Source of the DNA: an uncultured bacterium
GTDB taxonomy: Bacteria > Bacillota > Clostridia > Lachnospirales > Lachnospiraceae
Assembly: GCA_905214955.1 (NCBI GenBank)
Contig: CAJMON010000067.1
Coordinates: forward strand, 1 to 16,759
Length of the DNA: 16,759 bases
Direction: 5' to 3'
Shown in pieces: positions 1 to 8,068 of the stretch. The notes beneath the pieces were generated by a model that was not told the origin of the DNA, did no database searches, and saw only the letters and a program-made list of their open reading frames with translations. The translations under genes were made by a program, and so were the position numbers. Position 1 is the first letter of the stretch. Each line of letters opens with the position of its first letter.

Positions 1-57
1 CGCCACACCGACGAAATGCGTAGCATTTTGGAGGTTGGCTCTGAACAGTTACGTTGA
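1..57 (+). CDS. possible C-terminal remnant of an upstream gene, cut by the window edge
   Basis: Frame 1 is open from the first base and reads RHTDEMRSILEVGSEQLR before a TGA at 55-57. The composition (charged, helix-like, no rare-looking codons) is compatible with the end of a real protein, and the next gene has its own promoter 26 bases later. Eighteen residues are too few to assign a family or to exclude a chance open frame. Confidence 0.3.
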   Translation, partial: RHTDEMRSILEVGSEQLR

Positions 58-82
58 TTTTAAATTATATGCTATCTTTTCA

Positions 83-111
83 TTGACTTTTCAAAGTTCA
101 CACGGTAAAAT
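83..111 (+). promoter_or_regulatory. sigma-A type promoter of the secreted-protein gene
   Basis: TTGACT at 83-88 and TAAAAT at 106-111 are separated by exactly 17 bases in AT-rich DNA. A perfect TATAAT at 115-120 lies just downstream but has no -35 at the right distance. A strong ribosome binding site (AAAGGGGG, 132-139) follows, 8 bases before the ATG at 148. Confidence 0.7.
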
Positions 112-147
112 TTATATAATATATTTATTTCAAAGGGGGATTTTGTT

Positions 148-921
148 ATGAAACTTACCAAGAAACTTACCATCTTCCTGGCATCCCTGTTTCTGTGCAT
201 GGGATTATTCATTGCCACCGGAACCACCTCACAGGCAGCGTCCAGCATTCCTTCTAAGGCGCGTGTCTATCCGAAGAATATTTCCGATGTTACATTCACA
301 CTTCCAAAGTACAACATGGAAGTCCGCAATGTAAAATCCAACAACAAAAACATGATCGCCAAGTACACCTACGGTTATTCCCACAAGGATTCCAGTGAGG
401 AAAGAGGCAATGCTACCATCTCTGTTTACACCAAGAAAGAAGGAAGCTACAAGCTTTCCTTTGACCTGTATTTAAACGGAAAGAAAAAAAGCAGCCATAC
501 CATTACCATTTATTCCAAGAGTGATTCTCCCATTAAAAAGATCACCTTCAATGGAAAGCCCTGGTACGAAGCCAAGACTTCCTACACCAATGCAAAAAGC
601 GGTACTGTAAAAGTTGTCCTGAACAAAGGTTACAAGCTGAAAAAGCTGGAAGTAGAGACCTCCAAAGTTGTAAAAGACAGCAACAGCACTTCCTACCACA
701 CTGAATCCGTTATAAAATCTTTTAAAAACGGCTCAAAGATTACACTGAACACGGTTCCATACAAATCTTTCAATGAATATGGGAATACAGAGATGGGTTA
801 TTACAACAGATATTACAATAACAATATGGCCGCTTATACCCATATCAACATCACTTACCTTGACAAATATTCCAAGGAAGAGATCACTACCACCTATATG
901 ATCTCCAAGCTTGTAAAATAA
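148..921 (+). CDS. secreted basic protein of unknown function
   Basis: The product is 257 residues and I do not recognise the family. Residues 1-30 are a clear Sec signal peptide: a KLTKK basic start, a hydrophobic core at about 8-26, and a cleavage site after SQA (28-30). The only cysteine lies in the signal core and there is no lipobox, so the protein should be released by signal peptidase I. The mature part is rich in Lys, Tyr, Ser, Thr and Asn, has no Cys, and alternates polar and hydrophobic residues like beta-sandwich domains. I would split it into one region at about 35-127 and a second at about 128-257. A Tyr/Asn-rich patch at 216-230 (MGYYNRYYNN...) stands out. There is no sortase motif, transmembrane anchor or recognised cell-wall-binding repeat. 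The gene is a single transcription unit with its own promoter (83-111) and terminator (938-974), convergent with polC. A cell-surface or matrix role is only a guess. Confidence 0.85.
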   Translation: MKLTKKLTIFLASLFLCMGLFIATGTTSQAASSIPSKARVYPKNISDVTFTLPKYNMEVRNVKSNNKNMIAKYTYGYSHKDSSEERGNATISVYTKKEGSYKLSFDLYLNGKKKSSHTITIYSKSDSPIKKITFNGKPWYEAKTSYTNAKSGTVKVVLNKGYKLKKLEVETSKVVKDSNSTSYHTESVIKSFKNGSKITLNTVPYKSFNEYGNTEMGYYNRYYNNNMAAYTHINITYLDKYSKEEITTTYMISKLVK

Positions 922-937
922 CTTCCAGCATTGCATA

Positions 938-974
938 GAGGGTGCAAAACATCATGTTTTGCACCCTCTTTTTT
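938..974 (+). terminator. Rho-independent terminator of the secreted-protein gene
   Basis: A perfect 14-bp stem (938-951 with 955-968, arm GAGGGTGCAAAACA) has a TCA loop and is followed by six T at 969-974. Flanking GCATAG (933-938) and CTATGC (975-980) are also complementary. Read on the minus strand the stem has no T-run after it, so it is a weak terminator for polC. The polC stop codon lies at 975-977, in the outer arm. Confidence 0.9.
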
Positions 975-3900
975 CTATGCAAAATCAAATAAGGACAGCT
1001 GGTTGGACTCCGGCAGGTCTCCCAGGATTCCCAAATCATCCATCAAATCCACGACTTTTCTGGAGGCTTTGGTACGCTGGCGCAGGTCGTCCTTGGACAG
1101 GAAGGGACCATTCTTGGCTGCCTCCACCACAGTATCCGCCGCACCGTCTCCCATGCCTTCAATGGTACTCAAAGCCGGCATCAGCTTGCCGTCTACGATC
1201 TGGAACCGGTTTGCTTCCACTTTGTAAAGATCGACCGGCGTAAAATCATAGCCTCTGGCGTACATTTCCCGGACAATCTTCATATCCTTGTAGGTATCCT
1301 GCTCTTTCTTGGAAAGTGTATCCATGCGCTTTTCGTATTCATGCATATAGTACAGAAGTTTTTCCTGTCCCTGACACATCAGCTCATAGCTGAAGGCGGA
1401 CGCACGGATGCTGAAATACGCTGCATAATAGGCCAGGGGATAAAAAACTTTGCAGTAAGCGATCCGGTATGCCATCATAACGTAAGCTGCCGCATGGGCT
1501 TTCGGGAACATGTACTTGATCTTCTTACAGGACCACACATACCAGTCCGGCACATTGTGCTTTGCCATCTCCGCAATCCAGGGATCTTTTAAACCTTTTC
1601 CTTTTCGAACACTCTCCATGATGGTAAAGGACTCCTCACTGTCCAGCCCCATGCCGATCAGATAGGTCATAATATCATCGCGGGTACAGATGGCTGTGGA
1701 AATGGTGGCTTTCCCTTCCTGAATCAGTGTCTGGGCATTTCCAAGCCACACATCGGTTCCGTGGGAAAGTCCGGAAATCCGCACCAGATCGGAAAAACTC
1801 TGGGGTTTGGTATCCATCAACATCTGAATAACGAAATCCGTACCAAATTCTGGAATTCCAAGAGCGCCTAATGGACAGCCGATTTCTTCCGGTGTCACCC
1901 CCAGAGCCTCGGTACTGGTAAACAGGGACATCACTGCCTTGTCATCCAGAGGAATTTTTTTCGCATCCAGACCAGTAAGATCTTCCAGCATACGAATCAT
2001 AGTAGGATCATCGTGTCCCAGAATGTCCAGCTTCAGCAGGTTGTGGTCAATAGAGTGGTAATCAAAATGGGTGGTAATAATGTCCGTTGTCATATCATTG
2101 GCGGGATGCTGCACTGGGGTAAAGGAATGAATCTCCTCTCCCAGAGGAAGCACGATGATACCGCCTGGATGCTGGCCGGTGGTACGCCGCACGCCTACGC
2201 ATCCCTGGACAATCCGGTTGATTTCGCAGACTCTCTTGCGTTCTCCCCGCTCTTCATAATAATTTTTCACATACCCAAAGGCGGTCTTTTCTGCCAGAGT
2301 ACCGATGGTTCCTGCACGGAAGGTCTGGCCTTTTCCAAAAATAACCTCGGTATAGCGGTGGGCATTTCCCTGGTAGTCCCCAGAGAAATTCAGATCGATA
2401 TCCGGCTCTTTGTTTCCCTTAAATCCCAGGAAGGTTTCAAATGGAATATCAAACCCTTCTTTTCGCAGGGCAGCGCCGCACACCGGGCACACCTTATCCG
2501 GCATGTCACATCCTGCCCGGCCTGCATAGGCCCTTACATCTTCCGAATCAAAGTCGCTGTAGTGACACTTTTCACAGTAATAGTGAGGCCGCAGAGGATT
2601 GACCTCTGTAATACCGGCCATAGTAGCTACAAAGGAAGATCCGACAGAACCACGGGAACCTACCAGATAGCCGTCTTCATTGGACTTCCACACCAGCTTC
2701 TGGGCAATGATGTACATAACCGCAAAGCCGTTGGAAATGATGGAGTTTAATTCCCTCTCCAGACGCTCCGTTACCACTTCCGGAAGGTTTTCTCCATATA
2801 TTTCATGGGCACGGTCGTAGCAGATCCGGCGCAGGGTCTTGTCGGAATCTGGAATCACCGGTGGACATTTATCCGGGCGCACCGGGGAAATCCGCTCACA
2901 CATGTCTGCAATCCGGCGGGTGTTGGTAATCACCACTTCTTCTGCCTTTTCACTTCCCAGATACTCAAATTCTTTCAGCATCTCTCCGGTAGTACGCAGA
3001 TACAGCGGCGCCTGTTCATCGCTGTCTTTAAAACCTTTTCCGGCCATAATAATCCGTCTGTAAACTTCATCTTCCGGATTCATGAAATGCACATCGCAGG
3101 TAGCCACCACCGGCTTTCCAAACTGTTCTCCTAGTTTGACAATCCGTTTGTTGATGTCAATCAACTCCTGCTCACTGCTAAGAAGGGGATCATCTCCCCG
3201 AAGCATAAAGGCATTGTTTCCAAGAGGCTGAATTTCCAGATAATCGTAAAAATTCACCAGTCTGGCAATTTCCGTATCTGGCTGATTCCGCAGGATCGCC
3301 TGATACAGCTCTCCTGCCTCACAGGCAGATCCAAGCAGCAAACCTTCCCGGTATTTTAAGAACTCGCTTTTGGGAATTCTTGGCTGTTTCCGGTAATATT
3401 TCAAATGGGACATAGAAATCAGACGGTAAAGATTTACCCGGCCCACATCGTTTCTCGCCAGAATGATGGCGTGGTGGGTAGGCAGTTTTTTCACCTGCTC
3501 CTCGGAAGACTGTCCCAAGGCATTGACTGCATCCATGGTAAAAGCATCCCGCTCTTTTAACATCTGGACAAATTTTACAAAAATCTCTGCAGTACATCCC
3601 GCATCATCCACTGCCCTGTGGTGATTTTCCAGAGAAACATTCAGGGCTTTTGCCACCGTATCCAGCTTGTAGCGGTTTAACTGGGGCAGCAGGAATCTGG
3701 CCAGAGAAACCGTATCCATCACCGTAAAGTCGCTGGAAATTCCCATGCGTTCACAGTTGGCTTCAATAAAGCTTACATCAAAAGAAGCATTGTGGGCCAC
3801 CAGCACAGCGTCCTCACAGAATTTCAGAAATTCCGGCAAAATCTTTTCGATCACCGGCGCATCCAATACCATGTTGTCGTTGATACTGGTGAGTTCCTCA

Positions 3901-5543
3901 ATCTTGTAGGGAATGGGCACCTCTGGATTGACAAAGGTACTGAATTTTTCGGTAATAGCTCCATTTTCCACTTTTACTGCACCGATTTCGATGATCCGGT
4001 TGTGGATAGGGCTGAATCCCGTGGTCTCCAAATCAAAAACGACAAATGTGCCGTCCAGACTCTGGTTTTTAGAATTCAACACCAAATCCTGAAGGTCATC
4101 CACCAGATAGGCTTCCGTTCCGTAGATGACTTTGAATGGAGCGTGCATGGACTTCAGCACGTCTTTTGGTGTGTCTGGATGTTCCTTTGCGTAAGCATCC
4201 CGGAATTTGTCATCAATGTCATCCAAGGCATGATTGGCATCCGGGAAGGACTGGACAACGCCGTGGTCGGTAATAGCCAATGCCGGCTGTCCCCAGGCAT
4301 ATGCCCGCTTTACCAGATCTTTCACATCGGTAACCCCGTCCATATCGCTCATTTTGGTATGACAGTGAAGCTCCACACGCTTCTCCGGGCTGGTATCCAC
4401 ACGGCTGGAGCGGAAATCCGGAATCTTTTTGATGCCCGCAACCGATCCAATGGTCAGCTGGCCGTCAAATTTGTCGATGGTGGTGACGCCTTTCATTTTG
4501 TAAAAACCACCTTTTTTTACTCCTTCCAGAATCTCCGCCACCTGGTCGTTTCTGGCAAACATTTTCACCCCAATAGTGTCGGTAAAATCGGTGATCTCAA
4601 TCATGATAATGGTCTTTTCATTCCGGATTTCCCGCTTGTCAAGAGCTGTGATCTGTCCCCGGATCACCACTTCTCCCATCTCGCCTGCAATCTGCTCAAT
4701 GGCCATGGCATCCTCTTCAAAATCCCGTCCATACACCACTTCCGGGTTATCGGAACGTTTCACTGCCTTGTTAAATCCACCGCCAAAAGATCTGCCGCCG
4801 ATTCCATTTCCGTTATTTCCGTTTCCTCCACTACCGCCAAATCCGCCGGTTTTTCCACCGGAAGCACCTGTTTTTGCCGGTGCTCCGGACTTTGCTGTCT
4901 CTTTTTCTTGTTTGACTTCCTGAGGTGTTTCTGCCGGTTCTCCGTGCTCTTTTTTTGCCATGGAAACCCGTTTTAAAATCTCTTCCACTTCCTGCTGGAT
5001 ACGGATTTCCCCGTTTCGTCTGGCCTTGCTCTCTTCATGATCTTTCATCTGTACATGAATCTTTAAGGACATGCCGCAGCGCTCACAGAAAATTTTTTCC
5101 AGAACCCGCACCAGCTCTTCGGATTTTCCTTCTGCCACCACAGAATCTTCCATGGTCATTTCCATGACGTCTTCTTCTGGAAATACACAGTCTGCCTGGC
5201 GGAAAAGATTGTATTCAAAAATATTGTAATGCTTCAGCTCATCCAGAATGCTGTCCCGGTACACATCCATGAGTTTTTCCGGAGTGTACTGCCTGGACAA
5301 CATAAATTTTTCCAGAATCTGCACCCGTACCGGCGCAGTGGAAAAGATCTGGGTTTTAATTGCTTTTTCTGCTTCATAAATGTGTTTTTTGCTGATGAGT
5401 TTTTCACTGGAAATGTAAACTCTCAGCAAATCTTTGGCTCTGGTCATGGCTACTTTCGTAACCTTCACCTGACCAAACAGTCCCTGGAGGCTTTCGCCTA
5501 ACTCCAGGGACGGAAATACTTCAAAAAAACTTTTTTCAGTCAT
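975..5543 (-). CDS. polC: DNA polymerase III PolC-type, alpha subunit with built-in 3'-5' exonuclease
   Basis: This is the replicative polymerase of low-GC Gram-positives, 1522 residues, slightly longer than the about 1440 of Bacillus. Domains in order: N-terminal domain 1-200; a low-complexity Gly-rich linker at about 205-260; OB fold about 268-375; PHP domain starting at about 389 (HCHTKMSD, ITDHG); a DEDDh exonuclease inserted in PHP at about 498-663 (FDLETTGF at 503-510, AHNASFD, HHRAVDDAG); polymerase core with a Cys4 zinc module (CEKC 990-993, CPVC 1019-1022); the acidic catalytic motif PDIDLNF at 1047-1053; HPGG; a helix-hairpin-helix at about 1458-1481; and a C-terminal clamp-binding motif QLSLF at 1515-1519. 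I chose ATG 5543 (MTEKSFFEVFPSL) because clostridial PolC proteins begin this way and because it overlaps the ispG stop by 8 nt (ATGACTGA), giving translational coupling. GAGGAG lies 13 nt upstream. An in-frame ATG at 5573 would overlap ispG by 38 nt and looks wrong. The gene is intact. Confidence 0.97.
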   Translation of the reverse strand: MTEKSFFEVFPSLELGESLQGLFGQVKVTKVAMTRAKDLLRVYISSEKLISKKHIYEAEKAIKTQIFSTAPVRVQILEKFMLSRQYTPEKLMDVYRDSILDELKHYNIFEYNLFRQADCVFPEEDVMEMTMEDSVVAEGKSEELVRVLEKIFCERCGMSLKIHVQMKDHEESKARRNGEIRIQQEVEEILKRVSMAKKEHGEPAETPQEVKQEKETAKSGAPAKTGASGGKTGGFGGSGGNGNNGNGIGGRSFGGGFNKAVKRSDNPEVVYGRDFEEDAMAIEQIAGEMGEVVIRGQITALDKREIRNEKTIIMIEITDFTDTIGVKMFARNDQVAEILEGVKKGGFYKMKGVTTIDKFDGQLTIGSVAGIKKIPDFRSSRVDTSPEKRVELHCHTKMSDMDGVTDVKDLVKRAYAWGQPALAITDHGVVQSFPDANHALDDIDDKFRDAYAKEHPDTPKDVLKSMHAPFKVIYGTEAYLVDDLQDLVLNSKNQSLDGTFVVFDLETTGFSPIHNRIIEIGAVKVENGAITEKFSTFVNPEVPIPYKIEELTSINDNMVLDAPVIEKILPEFLKFCEDAVLVAHNASFDVSFIEANCERMGISSDFTVMDTVSLARFLLPQLNRYKLDTVAKALNVSLENHHRAVDDAGCTAEIFVKFVQMLKERDAFTMDAVNALGQSSEEQVKKLPTHHAIILARNDVGRVNLYRLISMSHLKYYRKQPRIPKSEFLKYREGLLLGSACEAGELYQAILRNQPDTEIARLVNFYDYLEIQPLGNNAFMLRGDDPLLSSEQELIDINKRIVKLGEQFGKPVVATCDVHFMNPEDEVYRRIIMAGKGFKDSDEQAPLYLRTTGEMLKEFEYLGSEKAEEVVITNTRRIADMCERISPVRPDKCPPVIPDSDKTLRRICYDRAHEIYGENLPEVVTERLERELNSIISNGFAVMYIIAQKLVWKSNEDGYLVGSRGSVGSSFVATMAGITEVNPLRPHYYCEKCHYSDFDSEDVRAYAGRAGCDMPDKVCPVCGAALRKEGFDIPFETFLGFKGNKEPDIDLNFSGDYQGNAHRYTEVIFGKGQTFRAGTIGTLAEKTAFGYVKNYYEERGERKRVCEINRIVQGCVGVRRTTGQHPGGIIVLPLGEEIHSFTPVQHPANDMTTDIITTHFDYHSIDHNLLKLDILGHDDPTMIRMLEDLTGLDAKKIPLDDKAVMSLFTSTEALGVTPEEIGCPLGALGIPEFGTDFVIQMLMDTKPQSFSDLVRISGLSHGTDVWLGNAQTLIQEGKATISTAICTRDDIMTYLIGMGLDSEESFTIMESVRKGKGLKDPWIAEMAKHNVPDWYVWSCKKIKYMFPKAHAAAYVMMAYRIAYCKVFYPLAYYAAYFSIRASAFSYELMCQGQEKLLYYMHEYEKRMDTLSKKEQDTYKDMKIVREMYARGYDFTPVDLYKVEANRFQIVDGKLMPALSTIEGMGDGAADTVVEAAKNGPFLSKDDLRQRTKASRKVVDLMDDLGILGDLPESNQLSLFDFA

Positions 5544-6591
5544 TCCAGTGCAGCAGCTCCTCACGCAGTACATTCAACAGCTGGTCTTCCGGCACTTTGC
5601 GGACGGTCTCTCCTTTTTTAATGAGAAGACCCTCTCCTTTTCCTCCTGCAATACCGATATCTGCTTCTTTTGCTTCTCCCGGTCCATTTACCACGCAGCC
5701 CATTACGGCCACTTTGATATCCAGCGGGATGTCTGCCACCATGTTTTCCACCTGGTTTGCCAGGCCGATAAGGTCAATCTGAGTACGGCCGCAGGTAGGA
5801 CAGGACACCACTTCAATACCGCCTTTTCGAAGACCAAGAGTGCGCAGAATCAGTTTGGCAGATTTGATCTCCTCTAAAGGATCTCCTGTTAAGGATACCC
5901 GTATGGTATCCCCGATGCCTTTGGAAAGAATCAGCGCAAGGCCGATGGAAGATTTGATATTTCCAGAAAGCAGAGTGCCCGCCTCTGTAATGCCCACATG
6001 AAGGGGGTGGTCCGTTTTTTCTGCAATCAGCTCGTGAGCTTTGGCGCACATCAAAACATCGGAAGATTTGATGCTGATCACCAGGTTGTCATAGCCCATA
6101 TCTTCAATCAGATGAACCTTGTCCAGGGCACTCTCCACAATTCCTTCCGCCGTCACGCCATGGTATTTTTCCACCAGATTTTTCTCCAGGGAGCCGCTGT
6201 TGACCCCTACCCGGATGGGAATGTTCCGCTCTTTCGCTGCAGAGACCACAGCCTGCACCCGCTCTTTGTTTCCGATATTTCCCGGATTGATGCGGATTTT
6301 GTCTGCTCCATTTTCGATGGCAGCAAGGGCCAGCTTGTAATCAAAATGGATGTCTGCCACCAGAGGAATCCGGATCTCTTTTTTGATCTCTTTTAATGCT
6401 TTTGCGGCTTCCATGGTGGGCACAGCGCACCGGATAATATCGCATCCGGCGGCTGTCAGACGCTGAATCTGATTCACGGTTTCTCTCACATCTTCCGTTT
6501 TGGTATTGGTCATGGACTGAATGAGAATGGGGTTTCCCCCGCCAATCACCCGTTTTCCGATCTGCACTGTCTTTGTATGGTCACGATACAT
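5536..6591 (-). CDS. ispG: 4-hydroxy-3-methylbut-2-en-1-yl diphosphate synthase (IspG/GcpE)
   Basis: IspG is the iron-sulfur enzyme of the MEP isoprenoid pathway. It converts methylerythritol cyclodiphosphate (MEcPP) to HMBPP in the cytoplasm. The 351-residue length and the sequence fit the short bacterial form: a TIM-barrel N-terminal half (QSMTNT near 25, VADIHFDY, INPGNIG, VGVNSGSLE) and a C-terminal cluster domain. The three [4Fe-4S] ligands are visible at Cys264, Cys267 (SCPTCGRT) and Cys299 (GCVVNGPGE), with the conserved Glu306. I start at ATG 6591 because AAAGGAG sits 7 nt upstream. The longer in-frame ATG at 6615 would overlap the folA stop and would place that RBS inside the gene. 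The gene lies 16 nt after folA and overlaps polC by 8 nt. The ispG-polC pairing is common in Firmicutes, but there it usually follows dxr and rseP, which are absent here. Confidence 0.97.
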   Translation of the reverse strand: MYRDHTKTVQIGKRVIGGGNPILIQSMTNTKTEDVRETVNQIQRLTAAGCDIIRCAVPTMEAAKALKEIKKEIRIPLVADIHFDYKLALAAIENGADKIRINPGNIGNKERVQAVVSAAKERNIPIRVGVNSGSLEKNLVEKYHGVTAEGIVESALDKVHLIEDMGYDNLVISIKSSDVLMCAKAHELIAEKTDHPLHVGITEAGTLLSGNIKSSIGLALILSKGIGDTIRVSLTGDPLEEIKSAKLILRTLGLRKGGIEVVSCPTCGRTQIDLIGLANQVENMVADIPLDIKVAVMGCVVNGPGEAKEADIGIAGGKGEGLLIKKGETVRKVPEDQLLNVLREELLHWND

Positions 6592-6607
6592 GGTTCTTCT
6601 CCTTTCT

Positions 6608-7105
6608 TCAGGCATTTTTTACACGTTCATATTTTAAGAAGACATATTCCAGGTCGAAATAGGTCTGCTCATCGCTGTCTGCGGTGATTTTCCACTCCGG
6701 CATTTCATCCAGGTTGACAAAAAAGGTGTCTGCCTCATACGCATGGTCGATTTTAGTCACATGGATGGTATCGCAGTAGGGAAGCATCATTTTATAAATG
6801 GTGGCACCTCCGATGACATAGATGCTGTCGCTGTCATATTTTTCCAGTTCTTTTAAAAGTTCTTCTTTGCTGTGTACCACAATGGCGCCTTTTACCTGGT
6901 AATCCGGATTGGTACTTAAGACAATGTTTGTCCGGTTCTTTAACGGCTGTCCCCCCGGAAAGCTCTCCAGGGTCTTTCTTCCCATGACCACCACATTTCC
7001 GGTGGTTGTCTGGCGGAAAAATTTCATATCTGCGGGAATGCTTACCAGCAGTTTGTTATTCAGGCCGATGGCCCAGTTGTTGTCTGCAGAAAGTATCATA
7101 TTCAT
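6608..7105 (-). CDS. folA: dihydrofolate reductase
   Basis: DHFR is NADPH-dependent and regenerates tetrahydrofolate from the dihydrofolate that thymidylate synthase releases. The product is 165 residues, normal for the family. Visible motifs are NNWAIG (9-14), the active-site helix IPADMKFF with acidic Asp26, the NADPH-binding stretch VVMGRKTLESFP, and the second cofactor loop VIGGATIY. The strongly conserved Pro-Trp before this helix (PW in Escherichia coli, positions 21-22) is replaced by Leu-Val (LLVSIPAD). I believe this is a clostridial subgroup trait rather than damage. The gene is 21 nt after thyA, with GAGGAG 11 nt before the ATG. The thyA-folA pairing is a classical arrangement that matches supply and recycling of folate. 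Confidence 0.95.
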   Translation of the reverse strand: MNMILSADNNWAIGLNNKLLVSIPADMKFFRQTTTGNVVVMGRKTLESFPGGQPLKNRTNIVLSTNPDYQVKGAIVVHSKEELLKELEKYDSDSIYVIGGATIYKMMLPYCDTIHVTKIDHAYEADTFFVNLDEMPEWKITADSDEQTYFDLEYVFLKYERVKNA

Positions 7106-7126
7106 AAAGCGTCTTTCTCCTCTCGT

Positions 7127-7975
7127 TTATACCGCTACCGGGATGTTTTTGATCTGCGGCCCGGTGATATAATCTTCCACATGAAGATCGTCCACGGTAA
7201 ACTTATAAAAATCTTTTACTTCCGGATTCAGCCATACTTTCGGTGCCGGGTGCTGTTCTCTTGCAATCAGCTCCTCCACCAGGGGCACGTGGCGGTCGTA
7301 AATGTGGGCATCTGCGATGACATGCAGAAGCTCTCCTGCTTCCATGCCGCTTACCTGGGCAATCATCATCAGAAGCATGGAATACTGGGCCACATTCCAG
7401 TTGTTGGCTGTCAGCACATCCTGGGAACGCTGGTTTAACACCGCATTTAACACCAGTTTGTCTTTTCCAGGTTCTTTTGTCACATTAAAAGTCATGCTGT
7501 AGGCACAGGGATACAGGTTCATCTCATGAAGATCTGCATGGACGTAAATGTTGGTCATGATCCGTCTGCTGTAAGGATTGTTTTTCAGATCAAACAGCAC
7601 ACGATCCACCTGATCCATTTCTCCTTCCCGGTACTGATGCTTTACACCCAGCTGGTAGCCATAGGCTTTTCCGATGGAACCCTCCTCATCTGCCCAGGAA
7701 TCCCAGATCCGGCTGCCAAGTTCGTGAATGTTGTTGGATTTTTTCTGCCAGATCCACAGGATCTCATCCATGGCGCTTTTCAGTGCCGTTCTGCGCAGGG
7801 TCAAGGCTGGAAATTCCTTTCTCAAATCATAGCGGTTTACCACCCCAAAACGCTTGATGGTGTAGGCCGATGTCCCGTCCTCCCACTTTGGACGCACCTT
7901 TTCTCCTTCTGTGCTCACTCCATTGTCCAGGATATCCCTGCACATATTTACAAAAATCTGATCTGCGTAACTCAT
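7127..7975 (-). CDS. thyA: thymidylate synthase, Bacillus ThyA type
   Basis: ThyA methylates dUMP to dTMP using methylenetetrahydrofolate and yields dihydrofolate. The product is 282 residues. The nucleophile Cys157 lies in LYPCAYSMTF. Also visible are the dUMP phosphate arginines (SRR 136-138), QRSQDV (182-187), NNWNVAQY (191-198), and DAHIYDRH (222-229), which carries the nucleotide-sugar ligands. The sequence resembles Bacillus subtilis ThyA and phage phi3T TS (LWIWQKKSNN, IWDSWADEEGSIGKAYG, WLNPEVKDFYKFT, VAV end) more than the LPPCH-type enzymes. The ATG at 7975 has GGAGG (7985-7989) at 9-nt spacing. It is the first recognised gene of the thyA-folA-ispG-polC cluster. A consensus promoter lies at 8040-8068, and a short leader ORF ends one base before the start codon. 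Confidence 0.96.
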   Translation of the reverse strand: MSYADQIFVNMCRDILDNGVSTEGEKVRPKWEDGTSAYTIKRFGVVNRYDLRKEFPALTLRRTALKSAMDEILWIWQKKSNNIHELGSRIWDSWADEEGSIGKAYGYQLGVKHQYREGEMDQVDRVLFDLKNNPYSRRIMTNIYVHADLHEMNLYPCAYSMTFNVTKEPGKDKLVLNAVLNQRSQDVLTANNWNVAQYSMLLMMIAQVSGMEAGELLHVIADAHIYDRHVPLVEELIAREQHPAPKVWLNPEVKDFYKFTVDDLHVEDYITGPQIKNIPVAV

Positions 7976-8014
7976 CTATCCGATCCTCCGATGTCTTGTC
8001 ATGGTTTTGTACAT
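7976..8014 (-). CDS. possible 12-codon leader ORF directly abutting thyA
   Basis: In the leader predicted from the 8040-8068 promoter, an ATG at 8014 preceded by GAGG (6-nt spacing) opens a frame MYKTMTRHRRIG. Its TAG stop immediately precedes the thyA ATG (TAGATG). The thyA Shine-Dalgarno sequence lies inside this frame, so translating it could affect thyA initiation. The AGA, CGG and AGG arginine codons near the end are notable. It could equally be a chance frame; no peptide family is recognised. Confidence 0.25.
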   Translation of the reverse strand: MYKTMTRHRRIG

Positions 8015-8039
8015 TTACTGCCTCGCAGTTTCTTTACTC

Positions 8040-8068
8040 ATTATACCTGTTCACCGCCGCCATGGCAA
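8040..8068 (-). promoter_or_regulatory. promoter of the thyA-folA-ispG-polC cluster
   Basis: On the minus strand TTGCCA (8068-8063) and a perfect TATAAT (8045-8040) are separated by exactly 17 bases. Transcription should start near 8033, giving a leader of about 57 nt before thyA. Confidence 0.75.

Noticed and set aside
2013..2750. 245-codon plus-strand open frame
   Set aside because: It is antisense to the PolC catalytic core, which has clear conserved motifs, and its protein resembles no family.
3792..4976. 394-codon plus-strand open frame
   Set aside because: It lies wholly antisense to the exonuclease, PHP and OB regions of polC, has no ribosome binding site and is rich in His/Phe/Cys as expected for a mirror frame.
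5536..5573. Longer PolC starting at ATG 5573
   Set aside because: It would add ten residues unlike PolC N-termini and overlap ispG by 38 nt, whereas ATG 5543 matches the family start and gives a compact ATGACTGA overlap.
7976..8040. THF or other folate/purine riboswitch in the thyA leader
   Set aside because: The predicted leader is only about 57 nt and shows none of the conserved paired elements of the THF riboswitch.
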